Source of the DNA: Prorocentrum cordatum
Lineage: Eukaryota; Sar; Dinophyceae; Prorocentrales; Prorocentraceae
Assembly: GCA_963575745.1 (NCBI GenBank)
Contig: CAUYUJ010018067.1
Coordinates: 72,501-115,000, forward strand
Direction of reading: 5' to 3'
DNA length: 42,500 bases
Of this stretch, positions 27,058-37,371 are shown piece after piece. The notes under the pieces are model-generated. The model saw only the letters and a program-made list of their open reading frames with translations. It was not told where the DNA came from and made no database searches. The stretch's first letter is position 1. Every line of letters starts with the position of its first letter. The position numbers and the translations under genes were made by a program.

Positions 27058-27200
27058 CATCAAAATCATCACCATCATCATCGTCCACACCATCATCATC
27101 CTCATCCCCCGATGCATCGGCACTACCTGCACCATCATCATACTTGCCATCACTACCATCATCAGCCCCAGCAGCATCTGCATCAACACTCTCGCCACCA
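27058..27200 (+). repeat. Short imperfect ATC microsatellite
   Basis: ATCATCACCATCATCATCG-type sequence with several interruptions (CCACACC, CCCCCGATGC). Confidence 0.8.
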
Positions 27201-27206
27201 TCAGCT

Positions 27207-27560
27207 ACGTTTTGGTTCACCTCTCACACGTTTCGTTGCCACATCGGGAGCTTCTACGACGGCCCACATGCCAAGGCTCACATGAGTTCCTGCCTTTGAT
27301 TTGGGCGCGCCCTTCCTACGACGCGTGGCCCCGTCGGGAGTTCCAATTTCGGGTTAAATTGCAGGGTTCTTATGAGTTTCCGCAGTTCATGTCTGCACAC
27401 CTCTCCCACGTTTCGTGGCCCCGTAGGGAGCTCCAATCGAGTTCGCATGAGTTACCGCGTTTCATTTCGGCACACCTCTCACACAGTTCGTGGCCCCATG
27501 GGGAGCTCCAGCTCAGGGCCAAATGCCAGGGCTCCCGCCTCTCGTAAGGGAGTTCCAACT
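27207..27560 (+). repeat. Diverged outlying units of the 90-bp satellite
   Basis: CACCTCTCACACGTTTCGT with GCCACATCGGGAGCT starts the stretch. CACACCTCTCCCACGTTTCG, GTGGCCCCGTAGGGAGCTCC, TTTCGGCACACCTCTCACAC and GTGGCCCCATGGGGAGCTCC follow. These match the 11.7-14.5 kb satellite, but the inter-motif parts (CAGGGTTC, CATGAGTT) differ. About four or five units form a third subtype 13 kb away. Confidence 0.75.
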
Positions 27561-27662
27561 GCGACCCAAACGGCAGGGTTCGTAATCTAAGATCGCCACA
27601 AGAAGAGGCCGCTTGTGTAAAGGCTAAGAGGATTTTCTTTGTAGGTCAGCCTTAAATTGCAT

Positions 27663-27687
27663 CCTTCTGCGAGGCCGTCGCAGAAGG
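27663..27687. repeat. Perfect 10-bp hairpin
   Basis: CCTTCTGCGA, loop GGCCG, TCGCAGAAGG, just upstream of the GAT array. Confidence 0.7.
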
Positions 27688-27714
27688 AATGACCGGCAAA
27701 GCCGCCACAGGTAA

Positions 27715-28252
<538 letters not shown>

Positions 28253-28465
28253 CTGATGAGAGTGAAGAAGTTGCTTAATGGTCATAACTGTGTCAACACA
28301 TCCCCGTTGTAGTCGTACAAGCAAGCCCAAGGCCCCCCACGCCGGACCTCCCAAGAGGACTCGAACATCTTGTCGATGCAGCCGAGACGCCGAAAGAAGG
28401 ACTATGCTTGGATGTAAGAGGCTCAAGACCTCTCAATTGAGGTCCGAGCCGATGGGGTCGAACGA

Positions 28466-28578
28466 TCGCGCCGCATCGCCGATACATCGACGACGAGGGT
28501 CGATATGGAGCCAGAACTTCCCCACGCCGAGTTCTGATGCATCGCCGAAGTCGTCGATGTACTGGCGATGCGGCGCGA
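28466..28578. repeat. Inverted repeat with 29-bp arms
   Basis: TCGCGCCGCATCGCC..TACATCGACGAC (28466-28494) is the reverse complement of 28550-28578, with 2 mismatches and a 55-nt loop. There is no coding support. A YIDDF peptide on the minus strand arises from this arm and is considered coincidental. Confidence 0.7.
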
Positions 28579-28820
28579 GCGTTGGCAATGCCCTCCGACC
28601 CCAGCTACTCGAACCCCATGTGGCAGGCCTCCAGAAGCGCGATGACAACGACCAGGGTTCCTGGGGATCTTGTCGGCGCCGATCGCGGTCATGGTCTATG
28701 CCGTCTGTCGCCGATTCGCGGGGAGGATCCACGGATCGACGGTGACCAAGGTGGGCGGTGACGAAGAGCGGCGCTGGCGCTTTCGCGTGCAGGCCTGGTC
28801 GTGGTCATTGTTTTCTTCGG

Positions 28821-29001
28821 TATCGGTTAACCGATCCCCATCCCCATTCCCATCCCCTTCGAGACCCCCACCAGATCACCACCCCAGTTGGGGATGCACC
28901 CCTCGAAACCCCAAGGGAACGACCTAATCCCCATCTAGGGGGGTAAATCTGCCAGCTGGGCCCAGGCCACGCCGCTGGGGATGGGGATCGGCCAACCGAT
29001 A
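28821..29001. mobile_element. TIR element of about 181 bp (ATCGGTT...AACCGAT ends)
   Basis: The left end TATCGGTTAACCGATCCCC and ATCCCCA is the reverse complement, with 2 differences, of the right end TGGGGATGGGGATCGG, CCAACCGATA. The interior is A/C-rich with further CCCCATC motifs. No convincing target-site duplication was found. No protein is encoded. Confidence 0.5.
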
Positions 29002-29377
29002 TTCATTTCCTTCCCTGCAGCTCTGGGCTCGGGAGGGGGGCTTCGGCTTTCGGGCTTTTCTTTCACAGCACAAGCGGGCCGCTGAGGCAGGAACCCTTCT
29101 CGTTGGGGAGGGTCTCTATGCTCTGTGTCTTTACAGTTTGTCTCAGGTTTTCCTTAGGTTTGTTCTATGGGAAGTCGAAGCTTCGCTTCTGGATAAGAGG
29201 GGCCTCGGTCCTCGTTTCGGGTTCCTTATGACAGCGTTTCGACTGTAGGCTGGGTGATCCGTCCGTGGCGGAGGGTCTCTGTGCCCAGGCAACACCCTCG
29301 TCCCTTCCTCGGCGCTCCCTCCTGGCAGCACGATGCGGTCGAAGTGAGGCATGAGATCGAGGACGGTTCGGAGAAGG
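29002..29377. other. Unassigned sequence
   Basis: No gene, RNA or repeat family is recognised. Confidence 0.4.
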
Positions 29378-29575
29378 GTGCGGTAGGTTTGCGTCGTGTC
29401 GACCCGCGGCGACCCCAGCGCGGGCGTTCAAGGTTGAACGCCGCCAGCGACCCAGAATCGATCGATGTTGAACGATCGGACGTTGCCGCAGCGGCCGATC
29501 GTTCAAGGTTGAACGATCCCTGCGGTGTCAAAAACCAACGCTGGGGTCGGCACGACTTGAACCTGCCGTGCCCAA
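29378..29575 (+). repeat. Dispersed repeat of about 175 bp (family R2), copy 2
   Basis: The counterpart of 470-647. It carries GTTCAAGGTTGAACG twice and GATGTTGAACGATCGG with its partial complement CCGATCGTTCAAGG, so it can fold into a hairpin. Slightly longer than copy 1, owing to small insertions such as GCGGG. Confidence 0.6.
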
Positions 29576-29647
29576 GTGTCCTTCGTGTCTGTTGGCTGTG
29601 ATTGTGCTGCATCCCTGGGGAGGTGCCCTGGCATTTTCTACTTGTTT

Positions 29648-29807
29648 CAGGAGGGAAAAAAACACACAGACACAATTAATCCTCGATTCCCAGGAAAATA
29701 TGGGAAAATATGGGAATTGGGGGGGAAGACAAAAACCCAGAAAATATGGGAAAATATGGGAACTATTTTTATTTGTGTGTATTTATTTGTGTGTCCTAAT
29801 TTCCCTT
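29648..29807 (+). repeat. Dispersed repeat R160, copy 4
   Basis: CAGGAGGGAAAAAAACACAC, ACACAATTAATCCTCGATTC, two AAATATGGG blocks, GGGGGGGAAGACAAAAACCC, two more AAATATGGG blocks, TTATTTGTGTGTATTTATTT and GTGTGTCC. This is one of the best-preserved copies. The GGGCCC end is replaced by TAATTTCCC. Confidence 0.88.
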
Positions 29808-29825
29808 TATTGTTGTGGCCGAGGG

Positions 29826-31430
29826 AGGGTCTCCTGTTCTTGAAGACTTTTCGTCTGGCCTGGCCCCGCGCTCCCGAGCAACCCCTTCTGACTTTTTCTC
29901 CTTTTTATCCCTCATATCATATCTCCTCCTCCTCCTCCTCCTCCTCCTCCTCCTCCTCCTCCTCCTCCTCCTCCTCCTCCTCCTCCTCCTCCTCCTCCTC
30001 CTCATCCTCCTCTCCCAGTTTGGGCGATCTGACTTTTTCTCCTTCGTCGCTGTCGCCCTCGTCGCTCTCGTCGCCCTCGTCGCTCTCGTCGCCCTCGTCG
30101 CTCTCGTCGCTGTCGCCGCTCTCGTCGCTGTCGCCCTCGTCGTCGTCGTCGTCGTCGCCCTCGTCGTCGTCGTCGCCCTCTCCTTCGTCGCCCTCTCCTT
30201 CGTCGCCCTCGCCGGTCTCCTGTTCTTGAAATAAATTAATTAATAGAAAGAAAGAGAATTATTTTATTATAATTATTTGTTATCATCATTTTATAAAAGA
30301 AAATAAAAGAAAAAGTGAATTCTTGACAGACGATCCTAATTTCAATTTCTGGCCTTTTCGTCTGGCCTCCCAGTTTGGGCGATCTGACTTTTTCTCCTTC
30401 GTCGCTGTCGCTCTCGTCGCTCTCGTCGCCCTCGTCGCTCTCGTCGCCCTCGTCGCTCTCGTCGCCCTCGTCGCTCTCGTCGCTGTCGCCGCTCTCGTCG
30501 CTGTCGCCCTCGTCGTCGTCGTCGTCGTCGCCCTCGTCGTCGTCGTCGCCCTCTCCTTCGTCGCCCTCTCCTTCGTCGCCCTCGCCGGTCTCCTGTTCTT
30601 GAAATAAATTAATTAATAGAAAGAAAGAGAATTATTTTATTATAATTATTTGTTATCATCATTTTATAAAAGAAAATAAAAGAAAAAGTGAATTCTTGAC
30701 AGACGATCCTAATTTCAATTTCTGGCCTTTTCGTCTGGCCTCCCAGTTTGGGCGATCTGACTTTTTCTCCTTCGTCGCTGTCGCTCTCGTCGCTCTCGTC
30801 GCCCTCGTCGCTCTCGTCGCCCTCGTCGCTCTCGTCGCCCTCGTCGCTCTCGTCGCTGTCGCCGCTCTCGTCGCTGTCGCCCTCGTCGTCGTCGTCGTCG
30901 TCGCCCTCGTCGTCGTCGTCGCCCTCTCCTTCGTCGCCCTCTCCTTCGTCGCCCTCGCCGGTCTCCTGTTCTTGAAATAAATTAATTAATAGAAAGAAAG
31001 AGAATTATTTTATTATAATTATTTGTTATCATCATTTTATAAAAGAAAATAAAAGAAAAAGTGAATTCTTGACAGACGATCCTAATTTCAATTTCTGGCC
31101 TTTTCGTCTGGCCTCCCAGTTTGGGCGATCTGACTTTTTCTCCTTCGTCGCTGTCGCTCTCGTCGCTCTCGTCGCCCTCGTCGCTCTCGTCGCCCTCGTC
31201 GCTCTCGTCGCCCTCGTCGCTCTCGTCGCTGTCGCCGCTCTCGTCGCTGTCGCCGCCCTCGTCGCCGTCGCCGCCCTCGTCGCTGTCGCCCTCGTCGTCG
31301 TCGTCGTCGCCCTCGTCGTCGTCGTCGTCGTCGCCCTCGTCGTCGTCGTCGCCCTCTCCTTCGTCGCCCTCGCCGTCGTCGCCCTCGTCGTAGTCGCTCT
31401 CGCCGTAGTCGCCCTCGCCGTCGTCGCTTC
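29826..31430 (+). repeat. 373-bp tandem repeat array
   Basis: CCCAGTTTGGGCGATCTGAC occurs at 30014, 30369, 30742 and 31115. The last two steps are exactly 373 bp and the units beginning 30369 and 30742 appear identical; the first step is 355 bp. Each unit has a TCG/TCGC-rich half ending GGTCTCCTGTTCTTGAA and an AT-rich half of about 125 bp (AATAAATTAATTAATAG to GACAGACGATCC). The first partial copy at 29826 goes directly from GTTCTTGAA to GACTTTTCGTCTGGCC, lacking the AT-rich half. The last TCG block is expanded. Confidence 0.92.
29925..30003 (+). repeat. (TCC)n microsatellite
   Basis: Pure (CTC)n tract of about 26 units inserted between the first partial and first full 373-bp unit. Confidence 0.95.
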
Positions 31431-31556
31431 GGCCAGACTCGGCCCTAGAACCTGAGGGGGCTGCTTGGGGCGGGGCTCGGAGGCCCTTTTTCGGGGCCAG
31501 TGAGTAGAACGAAGGCGCACTCCCTTGACATGTCTGAGATGTCTCGATCTGTGATG

Positions 31557-31612
31557 TTTGCTGTTTCTCTCTCTATCTCCGTCTCTCCTTCTCTCTCCCT
31601 CTCTCTCTCTTA
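31557..31612 (+). repeat. CT-rich tract
   Basis: Imperfect (CT)n with TATCTCCGTC interruptions. Confidence 0.8.
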
Positions 31613-31712
31613 TGCCGTCCGTCTGCTCCTTTTTGGTCTTTGTCTTGTTATGGTGGTTGGTGTTATCCCCGCCCCCCGTTCATGCACTCTTTGCTTGTCT
31701 TCCACACATTGA

Positions 31713-31832
31713 CCCCACCTGGGGAGGCGCCTGGCTGCCTTGGAGGCAGAGAAAGATCTTACTCCGTCTGCCAAGAAGGTTGCGCAGCAGTCGAAGTCAA
31801 AGGCGCCACCCTTGCCCGCGTCAGCATTGTGA
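31713..31832 (+). CDS. Short coding-like fragment
   Basis: The open frame between TGA 31710 and TGA 31830 gives LAALEAEKDLTPSAKKVAQQ and SKSKAPPLPASAL. The composition is helical and charged, with a Pro-rich tail, unlike nearby repeat frames. At 39 codons, with no start and no known family, it may be an exon or retroelement gag remnant, or chance. Confidence 0.2.
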   Translation, partial: PHLGRRLAALEAEKDLTPSAKKVAQQSKSKAPPLPASAL

Positions 31833-32264
31833 GTTGCGATCGTGGAAAGCGTGATCCATGCGAGCGAGCGCCTGCTGAACATGAGGTGCTATCGGGGCAC
31901 GGGCTAGTTACAATCAACTGAGTTTGCCGCACTGCTGGATGACACCGTAGGCTGACATCCAACACATTCCAAGCACATGCTATGCACTCTTGACCGCGTG
32001 CACCTCTCCATCGAACGGACGGCAATGTTGTGATAGGGCGGAATGCAATGATGGTATCCATCTGCCTGCAGCAGACCCCGCCACCGTGCTACCGCAGCAG
32101 CGCAGCTGGAATGATGCAGAGCATTGAGCCCGCTCAGGTCCAGCGCCCTGTTTGAACTGGCGCGGGTCTTGAATCACTGATTGTCCGCAGTCTCGTTCTC
32201 CTCTTTCTCCCTCCCTCCCTCCGTCCCTCCCCTGCCATCTCCGTTCCAGGGGTAGACAGGGGAG
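31833..32264. other. Unassigned sequence
   Basis: Balanced base composition without recognisable gene or repeat. A pyrimidine tract of CTCCCT units precedes the AGG array. Confidence 0.4.
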
Positions 32265-32455
32265 TAGGAGGAGGAGGGGGAGGAGGAGGAGGAGGAGGAG
32301 GAGGAGGAGGAGGAGGAGGGGAAGGCCGACGAGGATGAGGAGGAGGAGGAGGAGGAGGAGGAGGAGGATGAAGAGGAAAGGAGGAGGAGGAGGAGCAGGA
32401 GGACGAGGAGGAGGAATAGGAGGAGGAGGAGGAGGAGGAGGAGGAGGAGGACTCC
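32265..32455 (+). repeat. AGG/GGA microsatellite, interrupted
   Basis: Purine-rich trinucleotide tract with interruptions (GGCCGACGAGG, GATGAAG, AATAGG). No inverted termini like those of the TIR family were found around it. Confidence 0.93.
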
Positions 32456-32559
32456 CGCTTCTGTCTTGCTCCTTCTCCCTGTAATCCTCGAGGCGCGAAC
32501 CACGACTCTGGCGCTCGTCCTCTTCACCTTACTCTCCCGCTTTCTTGACGGCATCCGGG

Positions 32560-32800
32560 AGATCTCTTGGGGGCTGTTGGGGACTCGTCGGGGTGCCCGT
32601 GGAGGGCCCGTCGGGAGTCTCGGAGCCGTCTTGGGCGCGATTGTGCCACAGGGCTCCCCCGACAAACATGCTCGTTTGTTTCGTCTTGGGGGCGTCGGGG
32701 CGGGTCTTTCGTTCTTTGGGGCCTTCTTTGGTTCTCTCGGGGGGTTCTCGGGCTGTCTTGTGGGAGGCCCTCTGCAACTTTCCCCAGGTTGTCTTAATCC
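32560..32800 (+). repeat. Degenerate TCTTGGGGG-type repeat
   Basis: Irregular units such as CTCTTGGGGGCTGTTGGGG, TCGTCGGGGTGCC, TCGTCTTGGGGGCGTCGG and TTCTCTCGGGGGG. It shares its pattern with 21780-21910 and 34810-35000, always on the same strand. Confidence 0.5.
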
Positions 32801-32890
32801 GGAAAGTTACGGTAGTTACGTTATGCACACACGTATAGACATGGGGACGTGTCAAAGTTAATTCTTGACGCCGGTAAGTACCTCACTCAC

Positions 32891-33830
32891 AGCGGCGGTT
32901 AGCTGCGACCCTGGATCCCGCGAGGAATGGCAGATACGTCGAGTAAGGCAGTGCCCCGACGGTGGCCGCCCCTCCGTACTCCATGCAGGTGGCTGGCACG
33001 CCCATCTGTCTCTCACACGGACTGCTGTCGTACTCCCGGGGACAGTTGCCGACAGCACCTCAGACGGCAGTCGGCCGTCACCCTGGCCTTCCCTGGGACA
33101 CCGAAGCGGAAGAGGCCGAAGGCCACCCTGGACGAGTGCAGCGGACCCTGAGCAGCCGTTCGCTGCCTCCCTGGTGCTCGGGCCATGGTTCGGCGCCCCT
33201 GCCCCGCCAGGTCCCCCCGGGATCCGTGTGGAGGGTCGGTGATGTCTGTCCCCACCGCCCCTCTCCTCGGGTCCCTCCTTACGGCGGTAATTACCTCACC
33301 CATAGCGGCGGTTAGCTGCGACCCTGGATCCACGCGGGGAATGGCAGATACGACGGGTAAGACAGTGCCCCGACGGTGACCGCCCTTCCGTATTCATGCG
33401 GGCGGCTGTCGTGCACTTGATTCTCATACCCGGGCCTCGGCAGCTCTAACCTCAGACGGCAGCCGACCGTCACCCCGGCTTTCCCTTGGACATCGAAGCG
33501 GAAGAGGCCGAAGGCCACCCTGGACGAGTGCAGCGGGCCCTGAGCAGCCGTTCGCTGCCTCCCTGGTGCTCGGGCCATGGTTCGGCGCCCCTGCCCCGCC
33601 AGGTCCCCCTGGGATCCGTATGGAGGGTCGGTGATGTCTGTCCCCACCGCCCCTCTCCTCGGGTCCCTCCTGGGCGGGCTGCTGCCGGGTTCTCTTGCCC
33701 CTGGATCGCGAGGTGGACGTTCTTTTTGTCCCCCTCCTTCGCCAGGTGTCCCAGGGGAGCCCCTCGGCGTGGAGGGCCGGTGATGTCTGTCCCCACCGTC
33801 CCTCCCCTCAGGCTGGCCCTCAGGTCTCTC
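32891..33830 (+). repeat. Tandem duplication of about 0.4 kb, plus a partial third copy
   Basis: AGCGGCGGTTAGCTGCGACC begins at 32891 and 33304 (413 bp). AAGCGGAAGAGGCCGAAGGC occurs at 33104 and 33496, and GATGTCTGTCCCCACCG at 33241 and 33633 (392 bp). The 21-bp difference lies in the first third, around the TGTCGTAC / TGTCGTGC segment. A third partial copy with GATGTCTGTCCCCACCG is at 33782. Minus-strand open frames duplicate with the DNA and show no known domain. Confidence 0.85.
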
Positions 33831-34800
33831 CCGGGCTGGGCTGCTGCCAGGCTCGCAGTCCCCTGGATGCAGCCCCTCCCTGGATCCCCCTGCCTCGCTT
33901 GCGATGTTCACCACGCCAGCCTGGCTCCCTCCTGCAGTCCATCTGGCGTCGGCTCTGTGCCGTTGTTGGAGGGGTCGGCCCACTGACGTCCGGGCCTCCC
34001 TCGGGCACGTGACGATGGCCCCTTGGGTGCTGTGGTTGCGCCGGAATGGTTTTGCCTTCTGCAGTCGCAACAGCACCCTGGACTCATCCCCCTCTTCAGG
34101 CAGGCTTGCGACGTCCCTCGGCAGTTCAGCTCCCCCAGCCCGCACACGCCGTTGGGACGGCCCTGGGCCTGGCGCCCCACTGGCGACTCGCCCATCGTTC
34201 TTCTCGCCTGAACGCCCACCCAGCATCACGGACACGTCGACACTTTCGTGCACGTCCCCGCGTCGTCTGTGTGGGTTATGCCTCGCGGCATGCACCGAAT
34301 TTCTCGGCATGTTGTCAGACTGCACGTGCCTGAGCTTCCCTGAATGCCCCCAGCTGTCAGCCTCCCGCGCAGCCCCGCTGCTGCTTGGTGAGTGGGCCGG
34401 CCGGCCTGCGGCGCGTTTTGTAGCTAATTAAGTTTGCCCGTCGGCCCGGACAACTTCTCTCGCCGCTTGTGTGCTCGCTGGTGGCCGCGACCCAAAAAAT
34501 ATATCCCCACCAGCAGGCTCCCGCGTTGCTAATTTGACAGGCCCGTGGCCCGGACCTCTCAGTTCGGCGACTGCGAATCCGCGTATATCCCCACCAGTAC
34601 CGCGTCTCTTGACCCGCAGCGTAGCTCGCTCCTGTGCGATCTTGTTCGGAATTTTGTCCGCTGCTTGTTAGCCGCGTTTCTTGACGGCGCCTGGCATGCC
34701 TGCGCGCTCGCGAACAAAATCCCCATCAACCCATCCAAAAAGATGCCCATGCTAGCTGACGGGTAGAGAGAGGAATAGTCACGCATAGTCAAACAGCGAG
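33831..34800. other. Unassigned sequence
   Basis: No gene is supported. Frames on both strands stay open around 33.9-34.4 kb, but neither shows a recognisable motif. TATATCCCCACCAG occurs twice (near 34500 and 34585), hinting at a short local duplication. Confidence 0.4.
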
Positions 34801-34809
34801 GCTGTCTTG

Positions 34810-35000
34810 GGCCATGTTCGAGGTCATTTTGGGCTCTCTAAGGCCGCTCAAAGGGCCTCCAGGTTGCCTCTCGGGTGTCTCTTGGAGGTCTCTTGGGGCG
34901 TCTTGGGGCGCTCTTGGAGCCCTCTTGGGGTTCTCTTGGGAGCCCCGGGGGGCCCTCTGGAGGCCATCTTGGAGGCGGTCGGTCACAAGAAGGGGGTCCT
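34810..35000 (+). repeat. Degenerate CTCTTGGGG-type repeat
   Basis: A serial pattern of GGTCTCTTGGGGCGTCTTGG, GGCGCTCTTGGAGCC, CTCTTGGGGTTC and TCTTGGGAGCC with a soft period near 12 bp. The minus strand reads as a Pro/Arg-rich collagen-like frame. Confidence 0.6.
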
Positions 35001-35439
35001 CGATGTAGCTCTCCCCCTCGGGGGCCGCGATCCTCATGAGTGGTGTCAATAAGTGACCCTCCCAGGGGCCGAAAAAGGGCCCTCTGACACATCGGCCCCC
35101 CTCCCCCAAAAACCCAGGGACGGGAGGGGAGGGTCCCCGAGGAAAGAGACTCCCGTTAGTCTACCTGTAATCCAGAGGGTTGGTGGGATTGCGTAGGAAA
35201 TCGAACGAGTTAATGATGTCCACCAGGGGGCAACAAACACCTCCGCGGGAGTTCGTCGGAAGCGCTGTCCTGGGGCCCGTGGGCGGCGTGCACGGAGCTG
35301 CTTGCTGAGCTGTTCGTTTGCCCAGCTGCTTGCTTGGTTCACGGATTGCTCGATTGCTTCGCGTTAGGAACAGAGTCCCTGGCACGGAAAGAGAAGCCCG
35401 CCCCCGGAGAATTCCAACCGGCCCCTGCTGCATGCAGCC
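35001..35439. other. Unassigned sequence
   Basis: No gene or repeat family is recognised between the CTCTTGGGG repeat and the palindromic mini-repeats. Confidence 0.4.
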
Positions 35440-35662
35440 CCTGGCCTGCCGGGGACGGCTTGTCCTTTGCATGCCGGGGGCAACAGTCCCCAGCATGTCT
35501 CCGGCACGCGAGGGACGGGGCTGTCTCCAGCGTGCCCCTGGCACGACGGCTGCCCCTGGCATGCCAGGGGCGGCTGTCCCCAGCGAGACAGCTGCCCCTG
35601 GCACAGCCTGTCCCCGACATGCCGGGGACGGGCTGTCCCTGCAGCTTCCCCTGCATGCACCA
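35440..35662. repeat. Cluster of palindromic mini-repeats (CCCCTGGCATGCCAGGGG type)
   Basis: CTGGCATGCCAG, CATGCCGGGG, GGCTGTCCCC, CCCCTGGCAC and GACATGCCGGGGAC recur about every 20-30 bp in both orientations. Any local segment can fold into short GC-rich hairpins. The cluster lies immediately upstream of the LINE remnant. Confidence 0.65.
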
Positions 35663-35760
35663 ATCACTTGCATACGACTAGGCTTCGAAGAAAAAAACGA
35701 CCCCTATGATTCAGGGAAGAACGCAGGTTTTTCACATCATGGCTAGAGATTTTAGCCCGC

Positions 35761-36190
35761 ATGCCTGAGCGAATGCTCGCAATTGAGATCGTCTTGAACA
35801 GGGCGGTCACGCATCTGCAGCCTGCCGCTTGGCACTGGGCCCGAGTCAAAGGCCTCATTGGAGCTGTTGTTGCCAGCCTCATGGGTCTCCACTGGGGCCC
35901 CCTTGGCCCCGCCTCCTGGAGGACCCCCAGGGTCGAAGTTCTTCACGTACTAGAGCTTGACAAAGAGCATTTGCTCATGTTTGAGATCAAGAAAACTTTC
36001 GACCATGCGTGTTGGATTCGTGATGCCAGTTCTCATCCGCGTGGTATGGGTGCCCAGGACGGTGTAGATTTCACTGTCTTGAAGCAGCACCTCCTTTCCC
36101 TTGCACGTCGCAAGGATTACGATAAAGCAGGAGTTTTGCGCGTGGTGGCCACGGGGGCCCCGCGGCCAGCAGCGAGGCGTTTTGGCGGCG
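35761..36190 (+). pseudogene. LINE connection domain after the RT
   Basis: The open frame contains MLAIEIVLNRAVTHLQPAAW, LIGAVVASLMGLHWGPLGP, LELDKEHLLMFEIKKTFDHA and CWIRDASSHPRGMGAQDG. It continues with LKQHLLSLARRKDYDKAGVL and a block equivalent to A-x-GA-x-x-PAAR. This stretch typically lies between the RT thumb and the CCHC-like box in dinoflagellate LINE polyproteins. The choice of 35761 as left end is simply the first ATG; coding probably extends further 5'. Confidence 0.45.
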
Positions 36191-36236
36191 AACGCCGCGG
36201 GGGCATCCGTATCGCCGCATCGCCCTTTCCCCTCCT

Positions 36237-36690
36237 GATGGCTCCCCTGCTGCTGCTGGTGCCTCTGCTGCTGCTGCGGCTGCCTCCTCGTCCCGGGACA
36301 ACCCGAGGCCCCCGAGGGCCCTCGCTTTTTTTGATGACCCCGATGGGGGCCCTTTGGAGAAGGAGGACCCTGTCTCGGAAGAAGAGGGGGGCATGGTCGC
36401 GAGGGAGACCGACCAGGCCTTGCTCCACAGTGCTCCGCCCATTCTAGAAGATTGGAATTCCCAGTTCTGCCCCAGGTGCCGAGAGCGTGACAAGTCTCTT
36501 TTCCACCAGATCTGGGAGTGCTGCTGCAATATCGAGCTGCGTGAAGAGGGCTGCATTGGGATCTCTGGCTGCGTGGTCTCACGCCCTTGGCGTGGACCTT
36601 CTATATCCGGCACTTGGAGATCCAGGGAGTAGAGAAGCTGCCCCCTCTCCCTTCAAGGTGAAAAGCTGCACCTTCCCACTGGGGCCAACG
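36237..36690 (+). pseudogene. LINE acidic linker and CX2CX8HX4C box
   Basis: The frame gives an Ala-rich run encoded by GCT repeats, FFDDPDGGPLEKEDPVSEEE, and ILEDWNSQ. The zinc-binding-like box CPRCRERDKSLFHQIWEC follows at 36468-36521 (C-x2-C-x8-H-x4-C). A TAG stop is at 36630-36632, with open reading beyond into the RNase H. The CPRC...H..WEC pattern is a marker of this LINE group. Confidence 0.6.
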
Positions 36691-37371
36691 TCGGAGGTGA
36701 TGGGTCTGGAGGCCCCCATTCCGCTGGCCCCAGGCTTCTTCGAAGGCGTGGATGGGGGGCGGCCATTTTCCTAGGAGGTGAGATTTTGGGGTGGGCCAAG
36801 GTGCCGCTCCCCACGTGCAAGCAGACTAGCCCCTTGTCTGAGCTGTGGGCCTGCTATCGCATTGCCCAACTGAGGGAGGGAGACCTCGTTCTCGTCGGAG
36901 ACAATGATTCCGTGGCCTGTGGGATTCAGTCGGGACCCTGCCTTCACCGCTCCCAGAATCCCATCCATCTGGGGCCTGTTCTGGCAGGAGTGTGCTGGGC
37001 GTCGCGTGGGAGCCGTCAAAATTAAGTCTCATGAGTCCGCCTCCGGTGCTGTGTCAGTTCGACTGAGCCGTTTCGAATTTTGGGCGGCTAATTTTGTTGT
37101 GGACAAGCTAGCTGAGGAAGGGGCCAGGGAGGCCCAACTCCCCGATTGGGCCATCACCGAAGTCGAGTTGACACTCTTAGTTAGTAGGAGAGTCCAGGAA
37201 CACATAATGACGGTTTCCCATCACATTGCCATGACTGCTGCCCAGATTTGCGGTGCCAGTAGCGCGGAGGACAGGAAGCGAGAAGGCAAGCGTCGGAGAC
37301 TAGCCAAGCTTGATGTCCTCGTCGGCGCTGTGCAGCAGTACGACCCACTGCTTGGCGGACGGTTCCTCTAG
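36690..37371 (+). pseudogene. LINE-encoded RNase H domain
   Basis: GGDGSGGPHSAG with the first catalytic Asp codon at 36699-36701; a glycine/tryptophan segment (RRGWGAAIF); QTSPLSELWACYRIAQL with the catalytic Glu; then GDLVLVGDNDSVACGI with the third acidic residue. A frameshift near 36970 leads to GLFWQECAGRRVGAVKIKSH and WAANFVVDKLAEEGA, holding the His and last Asp. The order D-E-D-H-D matches RNase HI. Apart from the frameshift, catalytic residues look preserved, so decay is recent relative to other parts. Confidence 0.7.

Noticed and set aside
28433-28732. YIDDF peptide on the minus strand resembling an RT active site
   Set aside because: It lies in the arm of a hairpin, with no other RT motif nearby and no conserved spacing. 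Chance match.
33312-34325. 337-codon minus-strand frame
   Set aside because: It spans the tandem duplication, is Arg/Pro/Gly-rich and has no motif. Overlapping plus frames are also open. It is not strong enough to call a gene.
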